From NCBI GenBank assembly GCA_963969595.1, contig OZ018417.1, positions 23,128,501 to 23,192,500 of the forward strand: a DNA stretch of 64,000 bases, given 5' to 3'. The position numbers were made by a program, and so were the translations under genes. Below are positions 23,576 through 36,013 of this stretch, one piece after another. The DNA is from Neckera pumila (Eukaryota; Streptophyta; Bryopsida; Hypnales; Neckeraceae). The notes below the pieces were generated by a model that saw only the letters and a program-made list of their open reading frames with translations, was not told the DNA's origin and did no database searches. Every line of letters starts with the position of its first letter. Within the stretch, counting starts at the first letter, position 1.

Positions 23576-26035
23576 TTATTGATGGCAAATGATTAGATTG
23601 CAATAGTGCATCAAAAATGGGATTTTTGGATTTTTGGCAAACCATCTTTCTCTACAAAAATTTGTTGATTTGTATGTTTGGTTTTAGAATTAACAAAGAA
23701 AATGGAGCATATCATAATGTACTGCCACTATCCCTGTACCAAAGCTTACATTAATGCTGAATGGATGAATTTAGTGGATGAAGACTCCAAAGAGGGAAAG
23801 GCAGACTCTCTGAAGGCTACTCAATGTTAAGCAAACATGATACAAAGGTACATTTTGCTTTCTTTAATTAACCGAAATGTACAAATGAGTGCATTCTAGG
23901 AGGTGGTCGCTTTTAGAGCCTTGTGGTATTTCAACTTCATTGTTTCATAACTAATTCCACAAAGCTCTAAAAAATATGAAACAATTGGACCACATGCCAT
24001 TTTGTCTTGTCTTTCAAGGAAATTTTATTGAAAAATATTTCAATATGTCTTGCCTACCCAAAACTTAGTTTCAGCGCTTAGATGATTGCTTTATGGACCT
24101 CCTATTTTAAAAGCAAGGTTGAGTTTTTTTTCAAACTCACACTGACTCACAAGTTTTGAATTACAGAATTTGGATGGATTGAGAATTAAACTTCTGAGAA
24201 GAATGATAAGGTACGGAGTGAAAAGAAGAGTAAAAAGGAGCGGCCTTCTCCATGAAGAAGGTGGAACATTCCTTTGGAGAATGGAGAGGAAATGGAGCAT
24301 GGAGAAATTTCTTCACATCCATTCTTCACCGGATTGAGGAAAATAATGAAATATCTCAATCTTTGCAATTCCCACTCTCTAAAGATTGAGAATGGAGAGA
24401 AGAATGGCATTGCCTCATGCAATTGATGACAATGAAATTCAAGAGAATCCCAATTTTATAACAAGGCTTATCTTAAATAAGTATTATAGCCCCCAACCCA
24501 ATTTGGATCCATAGTACGGATCCAATTTATCTCTCTTGCATCCCAGTGTAGTATAAAATGCACACAATGTGAAAATGGAGTTGGAAGGTTTGGAATTGGA
24601 TTAAATTCTGATTAAAGTTCTAATCAAAGTGATTTTGAATATTTTTCTATTTCTTTTTTATCCAAGTCATTTTTGAAGGGTCACTTTTTGTATTCAAAAA
24701 ACCATTATTTAAGGCCAAACCTACCATGATTTTTTGAACTACATAATATTTGCAAAGCAAAGTCTCTTGAATCCTTACTATACAAATATTAAAAGAATTT
24801 ATACAAGAATTTACACAAGAATTTACAAAAATATTGATGGATGAAAAAAGGAATTGTTGTATGTATGGGTGCATGTTTGTGATCATCTATTGTTGAAAAT
24901 TGAAACACATGGTTTTCAAATGGTTTATAAATTCAATGAATACCACCGGCTTCTACATATAGTCAAAAGGATCACAAGTCATTCCACAATCTCAATAAAC
25001 ACTTTGGGATCACCAAATGAACCGCGTAGGCAAAAAATAGAGTCACATTAGCTTTCAAAAAAACAAGCAGAGCCCTCTTTTGGAGTCTACAATGGAAAAC
25101 TATATGATTTTGCTTTGACCACCTTCAACGTGTATTTTTTTCCACAAGAAACCAATTGATTGAAATACTTTTGAAACATTCTATGATTTGTCGTTCTTTT
25201 GCAAAAAATAAATTATGAATCCAATCATTGTAACTATATATATAGCGACCAAAGGATCCACAATGGTCTATTTCCCTTGTTCCTTTTCAATCATACACAA
25301 GTGTGAAATATCAAACTTTGTAGAAATAATGAATACTAAATGCTAAATAAAATGACCGTCTACCATTATATTATCAGTGGAAAATTAAGCTTAAAGACGC
25401 ACTCACCTTATCTTTGTACTACAAGAGATGAGGTTTCTAATAATAGGATTTATTTCCAGAAACGTGTACCTATATGTATAAAACTCTCAAATGAGAGCTA
25501 CTAAGATCAACATTCTTCTTTATATAGTAAGTATAATCTTCATAATCTTCAATCTTGATTATACTTGTTTTGGATGGACTTATCCTTCATTATGAAACAC
25601 TTTAATTTGAATTTTGCATGGTTCCATATTGCATAGGGAACTTGTATTTCTTTTAAGACTTCACGCCTTTAGGAATAATTATTGATTTTCTTTCATTTTT
25701 TTAATTTTATATTAGTCATTTTTATTCAAGAAGAGGTTACATTTCCTCTAAATGCACTCTAATTCTATTAAATGTAGGTCATACTATTAAAACATGATTG
25801 GAATTTTTTTCTCAATCATTTCAAATGTATACCTAAGATACCATTCATTTTTGGTCTTGAATTTAGACCATCCTCTTTGACTATTTGTAACCACCATTTA
25901 GACTTCAAGGATCTACTAGGTTTCTTGCCTTTATAGAACCATAATTTTTTCCTTCATGATCTCAACTTAGGTTTTAGATATGTATATTTTTCTCACTTTT
26001 TATTTTATTTTATTTTACACTCATATATTCAACGG
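23576..26035. other. AT-rich intergenic sequence, no gene seen
   Basis: Near 24180-24420 the sequence is purine-rich with many 'gagaatgg' words, but no exon is supported. Nothing else was recognised. Confidence 0.5.
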
Positions 26036-26275
26036 TGCTAGTATGTGAGCCCAAAAATGCGAGCTTGTGAGCATTGAGCCTACATTATAAGTATCTATAA
26101 TATAGATATCACACACTATAGAAGGTGTATGTATTATAAACACCTATAATATAGATATTTGTAACATATATACGTTATAATCCTAAACGATTTCTATAGT
26201 ATATACACCTATAACATAGGTGTGTAGTATTCTAGGCTCATGGGCTCACATCCCTATGCTCACATAATAGCAACC
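26036..26275. mobile_element. MITE-like element with imperfect terminal inverted repeats
   Basis: 'gctagtatgtgagccc' at the left pairs with 'gctcacataatagcaa' at the right. The words 'tgtgagc' and 'gctcaca' are repeated in both ends. The core is rich in 'ctataatatagata' and similar self-complementary words. The length is about 240 bp. Confidence 0.55.
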
Positions 26276-28560
26276 CTCATTTTTTTGGTGTTTAAACAAA
26301 AACATTGTAATTCACTCTAAACTCGCAAATGACTATATTTATCTATTTTTTGACTTGTAAATTGCCATTTTTTGTTATTATTGTTACGTACGGGTATCTA
26401 AAGACAATGCCACTGCTCGCACTAGCTCAAACTTATTGATTCAAATAAGGTTACTAAGCTACTCCACATTCAATATAATATTATATGTATCTATATAAGA
26501 TATATATATACACACTTCAAAGGTTTGTGTATCTTGAATGAGGCAACACAACATCAAAATTATGTCTTGGATTATAAATTTGCAACTTTCTTTTGAGTTT
26601 TTAGATGATACTCTCTTCTAATTTTTGGGTATCAAAAGGCTTGTCAAAATAATATTCCATGAAAAAATGAGAAATTCAATATGCCAAATTCTTTAAAGAT
26701 TGGTAGTCTAAAGTAGCCTTATTAAACATTATACTCTTCATTGTCAAATGCAAACCCATGATTTCATTTCAATCATCAACTAAAAGACCAAGAAATTACA
26801 ATATATCATAGTTTGCAAGTTTTGCATGTTGATTGATCGGATGATTTGCTTTCAAAATAAAAATAGTGAAATCAATAATTACAAAGCCACTCTAAGTGTA
26901 GCTGTCTTGCATAGCTCACCATTTTAATTAGCCATGCTTATTTAAATTTTGTGGATTCTATTGGAATTTAACTCAAAAGTATCTATAAAACTCAATGCAA
27001 CATAGCTAAACATTGGTGTAGAAGATTGTTAGATCAACATTGAATTAGATGGGGCGAAATAAAATAGTCAGACTAAAAATCTTCAAGTTTGGAAATTGCT
27101 CTTGCTAGGAGTAAAGCACCTTGGCTACATAGGCTTGTGTGAGTATTTTGTATCTACAAAGGCTAATGTCTACAACAAACTCAAATGTATAGATCAATGG
27201 TGCTAAATAATACTCTAAATTATTTGCCCTCCAATTCATATAATTAAAATTATAGACTTTATTCTTTCATAGTATCATAGAGGTTTCCCAACTTCTCATT
27301 TCATTAGGTTTATAGAAGGCTCAAGCTATCTTTTTGTAGATTAATAAAAGTTTCCTAGCTTGCTTCTTTCTAAGTTTGTAAAAGTTTTCCAAATTTGCCT
27401 CTATACAGGTTTGTAGAAGCTTCCCAATTATTCTTTCCTAGGTTTATAGAAAACTTTATGGCTTTACCTTTAGATCTCCATCACATTCCATTGATGGTGT
27501 AAAATGACGGCAAGACAAAAGGCAATTAGTCTTGCTTATACTAATCTTGGAGCATTCCTTTATAATTTAATCTTTCATCAACTGAAGTTATTTTCTTGCT
27601 TTTGGAAACCATCTTGAAGTCTTTCTTGCTTTTGGAAGTCATCTTATAAGTCTTGTATTTTTTTGGTTTGTATCCTTGATAATCATGGAGCTTTTGAATA
27701 TTGCCAACATAATCTTCAATCATCAATGTGCAGTGTCTATTACTTTATACATGGCACAAAATGACAATAAATAATAGAATATTTAGTGAATGGTTTGTTT
27801 TGAGTCTACTAGAAACAATTATAAATGCATTTATATGATACTCTAAGAAATTCTTAAGTCTTGACTTAAAAAATTCACATAAAGAGCATACCTTTTTCAT
27901 TTTTTTCATGTTTTCATTTTGAAAATTTGTAATTTCAAGTTGTCAACAAGCATTATAAATTCTCTTTTGTTGGAATTTCTTCCCTATCAATGCACATTAG
28001 CTTAAATGAACAATTTATCTAGAAATTTTTACTTATAACAATTTAGCATCCAAAAAAAACTTACATCCTAATAAAAGGCAAAAGCAATTGGGCATTAAGT
28101 TTTTTTCCAATTAGCATAGGAAGAAAATGAATCATGTGTTTAGAAAATAGCAAGTCATTGATAACTAAATAATGACTACAAGCTCCAGTAACAAGTAAGT
28201 TACCCTTACAAGCCTAGTACTTGGATAGAGAAAAGTGGGAAAATATAGTAAAGGTGGATGCATATGATAGAGTGGATGAAGATTGTGAGGAACTAGACAA
28301 CATGACAAGCATGTTTTGGTTGGTTATAGAATGAAAAAAATAGGACTATTGTTGTCTTTTTGAGTGCTAATGTGGCTCTCTTAATTCCCTCCACCATTTC
28401 CATGGCACTCCATAAGTTTTCAGAAAGGGTTGGTATTGTGAAACAATAAATGAACCTATTGCCATGTCTAAGAGTTGCATGGTGGTGTTCATTGCATTTA
28501 TGAAATGGTGACTTTTCAACCCACTTCCAACCCTTCGAACCAATTTCACACAAAGTGCTT
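26276..28560. other. AT-rich intergenic sequence, no gene seen
   Basis: No recognisable gene. 27290-27480 contains four loose repeats of an 'aggtttatagaagctt(c)ccaa' phrase. The lysine-rich 61-codon frame at 27541-27726 (-) has no supporting features. Confidence 0.5.
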
Positions 28561-28599
28561 GGAAGCAGGCCCTGGATGTACTTAATTCAGTCGGTTCCC

Positions 28600-29462
28600 A
28601 AGTGAGTTCCCAAGTGAGTGTAAATGAGCATTGAAAGGCAGCGCCCGGCACGCCCGACACGCCCGGCTCACTGGCTGGCTGCCCCCGGCCGTCAAGACGT
28701 GAGGGGGGCTGCGGACAGTGCAGAGGGGACTCCGGGCAGGGCCGGCCTGGCAGGTGGTCATTACCAGAATCACACTAATGTACTGTACTGTACTGAACTG
28801 TACAGCGCTGAACTGTACTGCCCACGGCACTTGGTGCTTTCCTTCATTCTCTCGTCTCTGCTCCTCTCCTCTCGTTCACCCCCTGTTCTCGCTCCGACCA
28901 TTGCCATTGCCATTGCCATCGCCCCGAGCTCCCCTTCCCTTTCCTTTCCTTTCCTTCCCATCCCATCCCATCCTCCGTTTCTCTTGCTTCCTCTCTGACT
29001 GTCTCCCTTCCTTTTCTCGTTGTTCCCCCTAAACCCCCTTCTTCCGCTTCTCCTCCCCTTCCCATTTCCCAGCTCCTCACTTACCGCCCCCGCCTTGGCC
29101 CTTCTTTGGCCTAGCGTTGCCCGGCCTTCCCTTCATCGTTTCTTTCTCGTGCTTTCTTGCGCTGGATTCCGCCTGCTTTTCTTCGTTTGTGGCTCACCCA
29201 GTCGGTCGAGGGATCGTTCTTGTGGACACTCGATTCATGCGGCACGCCTTTCGAGAAGGCAAGGCGAGTCGCTGGATGGTCGTGTGGACGGCGGTCTGGC
29301 AGGGATCGGACGTGTGGCGATGTTTCGCACTGCCTAATCCGACCGGGAGCGTGCCTCCTGGAACGTGGCCACGGTGTCGGTGGGCTGGTGGTATCGTGCA
29401 GATCTGGACAAGGACATATGAGGGTGCTAACCAGGAGCTCAGATTGGGAGAAGGATAGGGCG
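28600..29462 (+). promoter_or_regulatory. GC-rich promoter and 5' leader of the HDR1-like gene
   Basis: The composition switches abruptly from AT-rich to GC-rich at about 28620. The block contains a 'tgtactgtactgtactgaactgtac' stutter (28778-28820), a 'ccattg' repeat (28903-28920), and a long C/T-rich tract with 'cctttcctttcctttcc' and 'cccatcccatccc' (about 28930-28975). C/T-rich tracts are common in plant 5' leaders. No TATA box is obvious. The frame of the CDS stays open upstream of the chosen ATG back to at least 29157, so the 5' leader may be partly coding. Confidence 0.55.
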
Positions 29463-32237
29463 ATGGATATCGACCACCCTCTGTACCGGGCTCTTTCGAG
29501 CGGTCGCAAGCGCGTAAATGGTAAGCTTCTTTCTTCTCTGCTGCTTTTGAGTTTGATCATACCAGATTCTAGGACATCCATCGTATTTTCCCTTGATTCG
29601 ATCTTCGACGCTGTTTTCAGTTGACATCACTGCTCGACTCAGCACCCGCTATGCAATCACGAGGGAACGAATCCTGATTGTAATTTTCTATTGAATCTTA
29701 GCGCTTATGCTTAAATTATTCTCTACTTAGAACGGGCAAGGGCATTATGACGGAAGTTGTAGCGAGGGGATTTTCTTCAAGCCATTCGATTAATCTGGAT
29801 CACGCAAGTGGTTGATAGTTGGTCCGACATGGCTAAAGAACGGCGCAATTCCACCCTAAACCAATATTATCGAATCCGCATGTATCTGGTTTTCCACACA
29901 TATTGACAGGACCGTGGACTGCGGTAAATATGACTTCTAACTCTGATAACGACAGTGGCGTACTAATTTTCAATTATGTCTCGACCACGACCAATTGGTC
30001 AGGCCCGTACATGCACCGTTTTATGGATGCCCGTTTAAAATAATTATTATTTCCGCGTTTGGCTACCGGTATTAATTGCAAGCGTTTACACCAGCTAGAC
30101 ATACCATTCGACTTACTTGCCAGTGAAATTTAATCTTGTTCTGCTAGGCAGATACTTATCTACACTATATATAGATATGTTGCAGGACACGTGCAGGTTC
30201 GAAAACTTCGCGTCGTGAATTGTGGAATATTTTCGTTCCCGTATCCACTAAATCTATCGGATCACGTGTGCAGACAATTGACCGAGGCTTAAGCAAGAGA
30301 GTACTCGATATGAATGTATTTGTGCTCTCAGTTTAATATGTGGTGCATATATCTTAAGACTCACATTACGGAATTTGTACTCACACGAAAGTGAATACTG
30401 CTGGTATCGGAAATGGATATTGTTCGTATTTTCTTAGAATGCGCTCACTCTTTTGGCTCTCGCGCTACGCTATTTGTCCACATAGTTCTAACGACCACGG
30501 ACAGCCTTCACTGAAACGGCCAATGAAGTTCTCCATTTGATGTTATTGCCCTTCACTGTGGAAGTGGTGTCACTCATCGTAATCGGTAATGGTGCCTGGA
30601 TGCAGGCGAAATGGACGACTACCGTAGAAATGATGAAATAGCAGTTCGGACACCTCCGACTTATTCACGAACGCCTGTTCATCTACGTCTTTCAATGAAT
30701 CGGAGGGATACCTTGCCTTACGACGCTGAATACGACGCTGCTGAATACGACGACGCAGAGCCTCAAGATGACGTCCGAGAGTATTTGTCGAGATCTACCA
30801 GTAGGAAGGATAGGTCCTCCTACGAGCAAGAGGAGCCTCAGGATGACGTGAGGAGATATTTGTCTAGATCAAGCAGCAGAAAGACAAGGTCAATGCCTGA
30901 GCCGGAGTACGAGTATTACGAAGATGAACCTAGAAAAGCTTTCACTCGGCTCCCAAGCAAAAGGGATAGACCTGTGTTTGATCTTAAAGAGGATGGAACC
31001 AGGAGGCAGCTGTCCAGATCCTCAAGCCGCAAGGTAAGGCCAGAATACGAACCGGAGGAAGAGTATCCTACCGACCTGCTTGAGTATGATGCAGATGTTA
31101 TCGAAAATGGCATGGAAGATTCGCAACTATCGGAGCGGAGGAAAGCAATGTTTGAGCCACTTGGCCCCTCGTATCGTGGACCTCGTGATGGCTCTCCCGA
31201 TAGTTCTCTGCCTCCGCCTGATTTTGATATTTCGGCTTATCCCCAAGGGTGGGTTGTTGGGAAAAAGAGGAAGCTGGTGAATGTCGATGTCGTTGAAAGC
31301 ATGCGTCGTATTGCTGTTCATGAGATGAACCGAAAGGTAAAACATTTTCAAATATGAAGCAAGGCTCTTACCTGAACGTGCGTATTGCACCAATTCACTG
31401 TTGACATATGACAATTGGTGAAGGAGCTGATGGTACTATTTCACTCTTGTTCTGTCAGTAGTAGTCCAGTTTGTGTCTTTACTCTTTTCCTTGTGATCCT
31501 TATTTTACTGAAGTGTTTCTGATCAGCCTCTGCGGTGTGTTTCCATGTAGGATCGGGAGATTGGTGGCCTGAATGAGCAACTTGAAGAAGATTCGAAGAC
31601 TATGGAGCATCTCCAAATCCAGTTACAACAGGAACGGACCAAGCGGATGCATGTGAGTTGCATTTGTTCTTTTCTCTTGAGAATAATTCTTTTGTCAATG
31701 AATCCTGCTGAATGTTCACTGTCTAGGATGCATATCCTGCTTAGTGGTTTAGTGGTTTACCTATTCTGATTATGAGTCCGGAGTTTTCGTAATACTAGAT
31801 TGCATGTTTTCCTTCAAACCCGGGTGAAGCACTATACTCATGTGTTAGTTGAAGGAACCTGAAAATGAGTCATGGTACTGAGGATCAGTCTCTTCGGATT
31901 GGTTTATTGGATGGGAATATATTTTAGATAGTATCACCGAGTGCAAAGATTAATCCCTTTGCCTGAAATGATTTACTTTTTGAAATGATTTTACCAAAGC
32001 TTTTTATTCTTTTTAGTACCAATGTAGGTTATGGCCCTTGGAATTTCATGCTCTTAAGAGTAATAATTTTTTTTTCGGGGGTAGTGTAGTGCAGTGTACT
32101 TCACTGTTTGATAAAGCAATGAATTATGGAATATTTTGCAGATTGAAAGAGAAAACAACATGCTACAGTCACAGATTAATATGCTCATGACAATGATCAA
32201 CGATGCGCCGGAGGTTGAGGATGATGAAGAATTGTAG
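29463..32237 (+). CDS. HDR1-like: HEADING DATE REPRESSOR 1-like protein (4 coding exons)
   Basis: The exons are 29463-29520, 30606-31336, 31551-31652 and 32142-32237 (stop TAG). All introns are GT...AG, and the frame is continuous, giving about 328 aa. The C-terminal half is the diagnostic part: [15 protein letters not shown], then [34 protein letters not shown], and [18 protein letters not shown], leading into a predicted coiled coil (residues about 250-315) and an acidic tail. These blocks match the plant HDR1 family, known from rice as a flowering-time regulator acting with an SnRK1-type kinase. The role in this organism is unknown. The N-terminal half (about residues 20-175) is not typical of flowering-plant members. 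It carries about four imperfect 25-residue units with SRSSSRK cores and acidic stretches. The start at 29463 is inferred: it is the nearest ATG before the exon 1 donor. Confidence 0.88.
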
Positions 32238-33229
32238 CCCTATTAGGTTCCCTTCAATCGGTGTGTATGTACTGCAGTTAAGCCCTTTCATGTCACACAA
32301 AATCAAAAAAATATCCTACGTTGTAGATGTATATGTCAATCGAAGTGGTGCTGGTGAAGGCAGTGTACCAGTCTGTGCATCTGCCGAGTTGTAGACAAAT
32401 TTTTCGATTTTTCATTGATACTTCATATTTAGTCTCAGATGTGTTCAGAGTTACAGGAAGAACATGAACCTTCAATTTCGAGAGGGAATTCCTGTCGTAG
32501 TCCTTTATTGCTCAATAGGAGGTGAACTTAGATAAATGGTCTGCTCTCCATCTCCTGCCCACAGTGCCAAGCGCTAAGGCATGTTTTGGATCCTAAGGGG
32601 GCTTCACATAGCCTTGTTACTATGATGCTCATAAAGAAAGAATTTTGATGTTTTGTTATTTGTGCTGCATGTGGGGGCCTGAGAGGTCGGCAGGAATAAT
32701 GTGCGTCAGAAGTTGAATGAGCTCCTATATCGTGTTTCTGTCTTGGTAGTATTACATCTGGGTAAGGAGCTGGTAAAGTCATTTCCAAGTCCTCGATTCC
32801 ACGCTTGGTATGGGGTTGTGTTTTTGTAAAGAGAAGGGGTTTTGTGATGAAATATAATGGTGGTTTGCATCCTTTTTGGTCGTAGGGTGCTAATGATAGC
32901 CAAACCGGTTGTCCTCATATTTTTCTAGTTCCGAACCGACTGCTGGGTGAAGAGCCATAATGTTCGGTAGGATGAGACATTGCTGAGCATCGAGAGTCGT
33001 GATAATGTGCCAGTGTGGTTCGATTTTTGTGGCGGCAAATTGTGGCTGAGCTTTGGGGCCTTCCACGAATGATGTTTGAACATCGTATGCAGTAGTTATC
33101 AGAGCTCAAAGTTCAGTTGATAGATTTCCATATTTGTGCCTTACTTTGATGTCCCGTGCGTTGGAACATTCTGCAATATCTATTCATTATCTAAAGTGGG
33201 GCACCCTTGTAGACGTGTGGTTGTAAGCT
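32238..33229 (+). other. 3' UTR and downstream flank of the HDR1-like gene
   Basis: Moderately GC-rich non-coding sequence follows the stop codon and keeps gene-like composition until about 33150, then turns AT-rich. No clear AATAAA precedes the change, so the polyadenylation site cannot be fixed. The minus-strand frames here are short shadows. Confidence 0.4.
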
Positions 33230-33645
33230 AATTGCACATATGGTAGAACCACCCATTTTCAACTAGGCATCAATACCCAACTTGTAGGATGCAGTTGTTT
33301 CTGGGGACAAGTTTCCAAGCAAGGTTTGGAATGTGAATTTTTCACCTTTGCAAGGTTGGCACTATAAAGTCATGATACATGCCTTTGATGTAGTGAGCAA
33401 AAAAGTAGGAAGTAGTAAGCGGGAAAGTATTTATGGAATGATTAGAATTGGAAGACTGTGACTATGAGTTGAGCCCATCTTTTGACTTTCAAAATTCACA
33501 ATAATTTGAATTTAAGGAAAAAACTCATAAAAAATTGGCAATGCTCGTCATTTCTATCTTTCTACAGGACAATAAATTTATACTACCTTCTATTGTTCCA
33601 AGACATGCACGAAATTGCTTAAGTGGTCAACTATAGGTTGGTTCT
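33230..33645 (+). repeat. Dispersed repeat, copy 2 of a pair
   Basis: Collinear with 21230-21655 (see that entry for landmarks). It lies just beyond the gene-like 3' flank and marks the return to repeat-rich sequence. Confidence 0.6.
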
Positions 33646-34427
33646 ATTATAATTGCGACTCATTGTGACTTAGTTTCTAGTGAAAATAGACTCCTATAGA
33701 TTCTTTCTTGCCTAAATTTTTTGTTTATTCGTGGGAGCTTAGGTCAATTTTGGATACATCTATTTTCATAGCTTCTAAAAATTCACTTATTATTCATATA
33801 GTGTCCAAAAAATTCATGTGAAGAGAATTTGGGTCTTTTTGTGATTCCAAATGAGTAGCAGCATAAAACTTAACAATTTGTCAATTGGGACGTTGTTCCA
33901 ATGGTGCCATTATTTCCCACCTTTTCTTTTACAGTGTGAATGTTATTAAATTCCAAATTTTTATGAATTAATATATAGAAAATGACTTTCACTTTTATTT
34001 TATTATACTGTGCCAATGGCACACTACAATAGTTCAAATTAAGTTCCATTCCATGTGATTGAGGATGTCCTTCATTGAGGTATGATGCAAGCTCTTGAAT
34101 TAACTTCCATGCTGCTGTTGGTGTACTATTGCCCAAATTCTTTGTAGTAGTAACTGCCACCACTCCACTAGCCTTCACATTGTTCATAGCACTAAGTAAG
34201 TACAAATCTGGAGGGACAAAGTCTTATAATAAGCTCCAATATGTCAGAGTGAGTGATTTTTCGCCCCCTCCTCCAAAAATTGGATGCCTAGTTGTCTTGG
34301 TTGATTGCAAGCGGTCTGTTGGTTTTGAGCACTCATATAAGAACCACTCCATTTTTATAGCAGGGCCCAGGTCCAATTTGAAGTTGGCCCAATATACAAT
34401 CCTTGGGCCAACTCAAATTTAGCCTAA
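33646..34427. other. Intergenic, no gene seen
   Basis: AT-rich. Overlapping frames on both strands near 33870-34420 lack recognisable features. Confidence 0.45.
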
Positions 34428-34736
34428 GAGCATCCTCAACTAGTATATTGGCTTTCCAAATTTATTTCTAACTTTTGACTAGCAAGCTAATTCAAACTTG
34501 AAATCACCATCATTGGAAGCACATTCAATAGTACATCGAATAGACACAAGAAAACTCAACTTTAGACATTAGACCATTAAAATAAAGTCCTTTAAAGTCA
34601 AGCTTAAATACAAAAAATTAGGTGCTTCCAATGACAGTAATTTCAAGTTTTAATCATATCCCAATCAAGATTTAGAAATAAGTTTGAACAGAAAAAAATT
34701 TGGAGAGTCAACATACCAGTTGCATTGAAGATGCTC
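34428..34736. mobile_element. MITE with GAGCATC terminal inverted repeats
   Basis: Ends are 'ctaagagcatcctcaact' and 'gcattgaagatgctcttag'. The 309-bp interior is largely self-complementary ('ttggaagcac' / 'gtgcttccaa', 'tttctaact' and similar). The ends resemble Tourist/PIF-type MITEs. The flanking trinucleotides are TAA and TTA, so a clean duplication is not shown. Confidence 0.65.
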
Positions 34737-36013
34737 TTAGTTGAAAGATTGGATGAAGGATTATGGCTAAATCTAAGGATCTAAGCACTTCTCTCGTTTG
34801 ATTTTGGTGGTTTTGTAATTGGTCCACCAAGTGGGTCATCGTATAATACAAAATGGATTTCTAGAACCACATTGGCAGCCCATAATCTCCCACAACATAT
34901 CTGCAGATGTTAGAGCTAAAACAGCGCGACATTAGCGCAAAAAGAGCGTCCAGTGGTCACGATGGAACTCAACAAGCAGCTTGCTTGCCCATGAAGGAGA
35001 CTCACATTGATTCGTCCAGGATTATGGAAGTTCGGTTCGACTCGCACTCAGTTGGTCACAAGGTAATTCAATTCTTTTCCTCCCCGTTTCTCTTCGCTCA
35101 TCGCTTACGTCCTGTCACGTGGGGCCTAACATGGGGGCTCTGAAAACCGGCCTACTTCATTATCGTTTATGTCGAAGTCGAATAAATTGCAGGACAGGAG
35201 GGTTGCGCCACTTGAAAAAGCAATTAGAATTTGACTTGTTCACTACAATCCTGCACGAGCACCGAGACTGAAGAAATAATCGCAAGCTGATCAATGCCAC
35301 TTACGACTGCAACGTCCAGACTGAGTGGAATCCGGTACTTCCGCCGAAAAACTCCGATCGATTGCCTCCGCTCACATATTACCACACTTCTCAATATCAT
35401 TTCAGTCTCTTCACGTCTTTGATTGTCCTACTGAAAAGATCCCCAGCACGCGCTCCAGCTTCAGAGAATGCCTTTGATAAGACGGCCTTGCTTGCTTGCT
35501 TCCACACAAATAACTAATTTGACCTACTACCTAAAATACTTAATTTCTTTCAACTGTGAATAATTGATATTGTCACCGAATTGATAGAATTTTCAGCAAG
35601 GAATTAAGCAGCTTCTTCACATCTACACATGAGTATTTCATCCTTTCGTCTTTCGCTACTCCTGCAGGTCGTGCCACTCAATCCCACCCCATCGATCTGG
35701 CCCTCGATCGCTGGAAATCACATCCGGGTGAAACATCCCGCTGTCCGTTACACAAAGGCTGGTCTGCTACGTACTGTAGAGTTGATCTTTCTCTTCTTCA
35801 GAGACTATCAACCCATAATGGAAGTGTACAAGTGTTGACTTATCTCTCAGTGTAATTAAATCATCTGAGAGCTGCCAAGCAGCAAGAGAAAGCAGACCAG
35901 ACTGAAAGGAAGGGAGTCCCTCCGATCACGCACAACTTGTGTATCTGTACAAGTTTGTGGCCTCGGGCGGGGGGCAGGGGAAAGCAGATTGATGGCACGA
36001 GGGGTTCGATCGA
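34737..36013. other. Mixed-composition intergenic segment between converging genes
   Basis: From about 34900 to 35950 the sequence is gene-like in composition. A 78-codon + strand frame at 34907 contains a possible donor (cacaag|gtaattc near 35062), but no protein family is recognised. It may be an unannotated exon, 3' UTR of the minus-strand gene, or a non-coding transcript. Confidence 0.35.
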
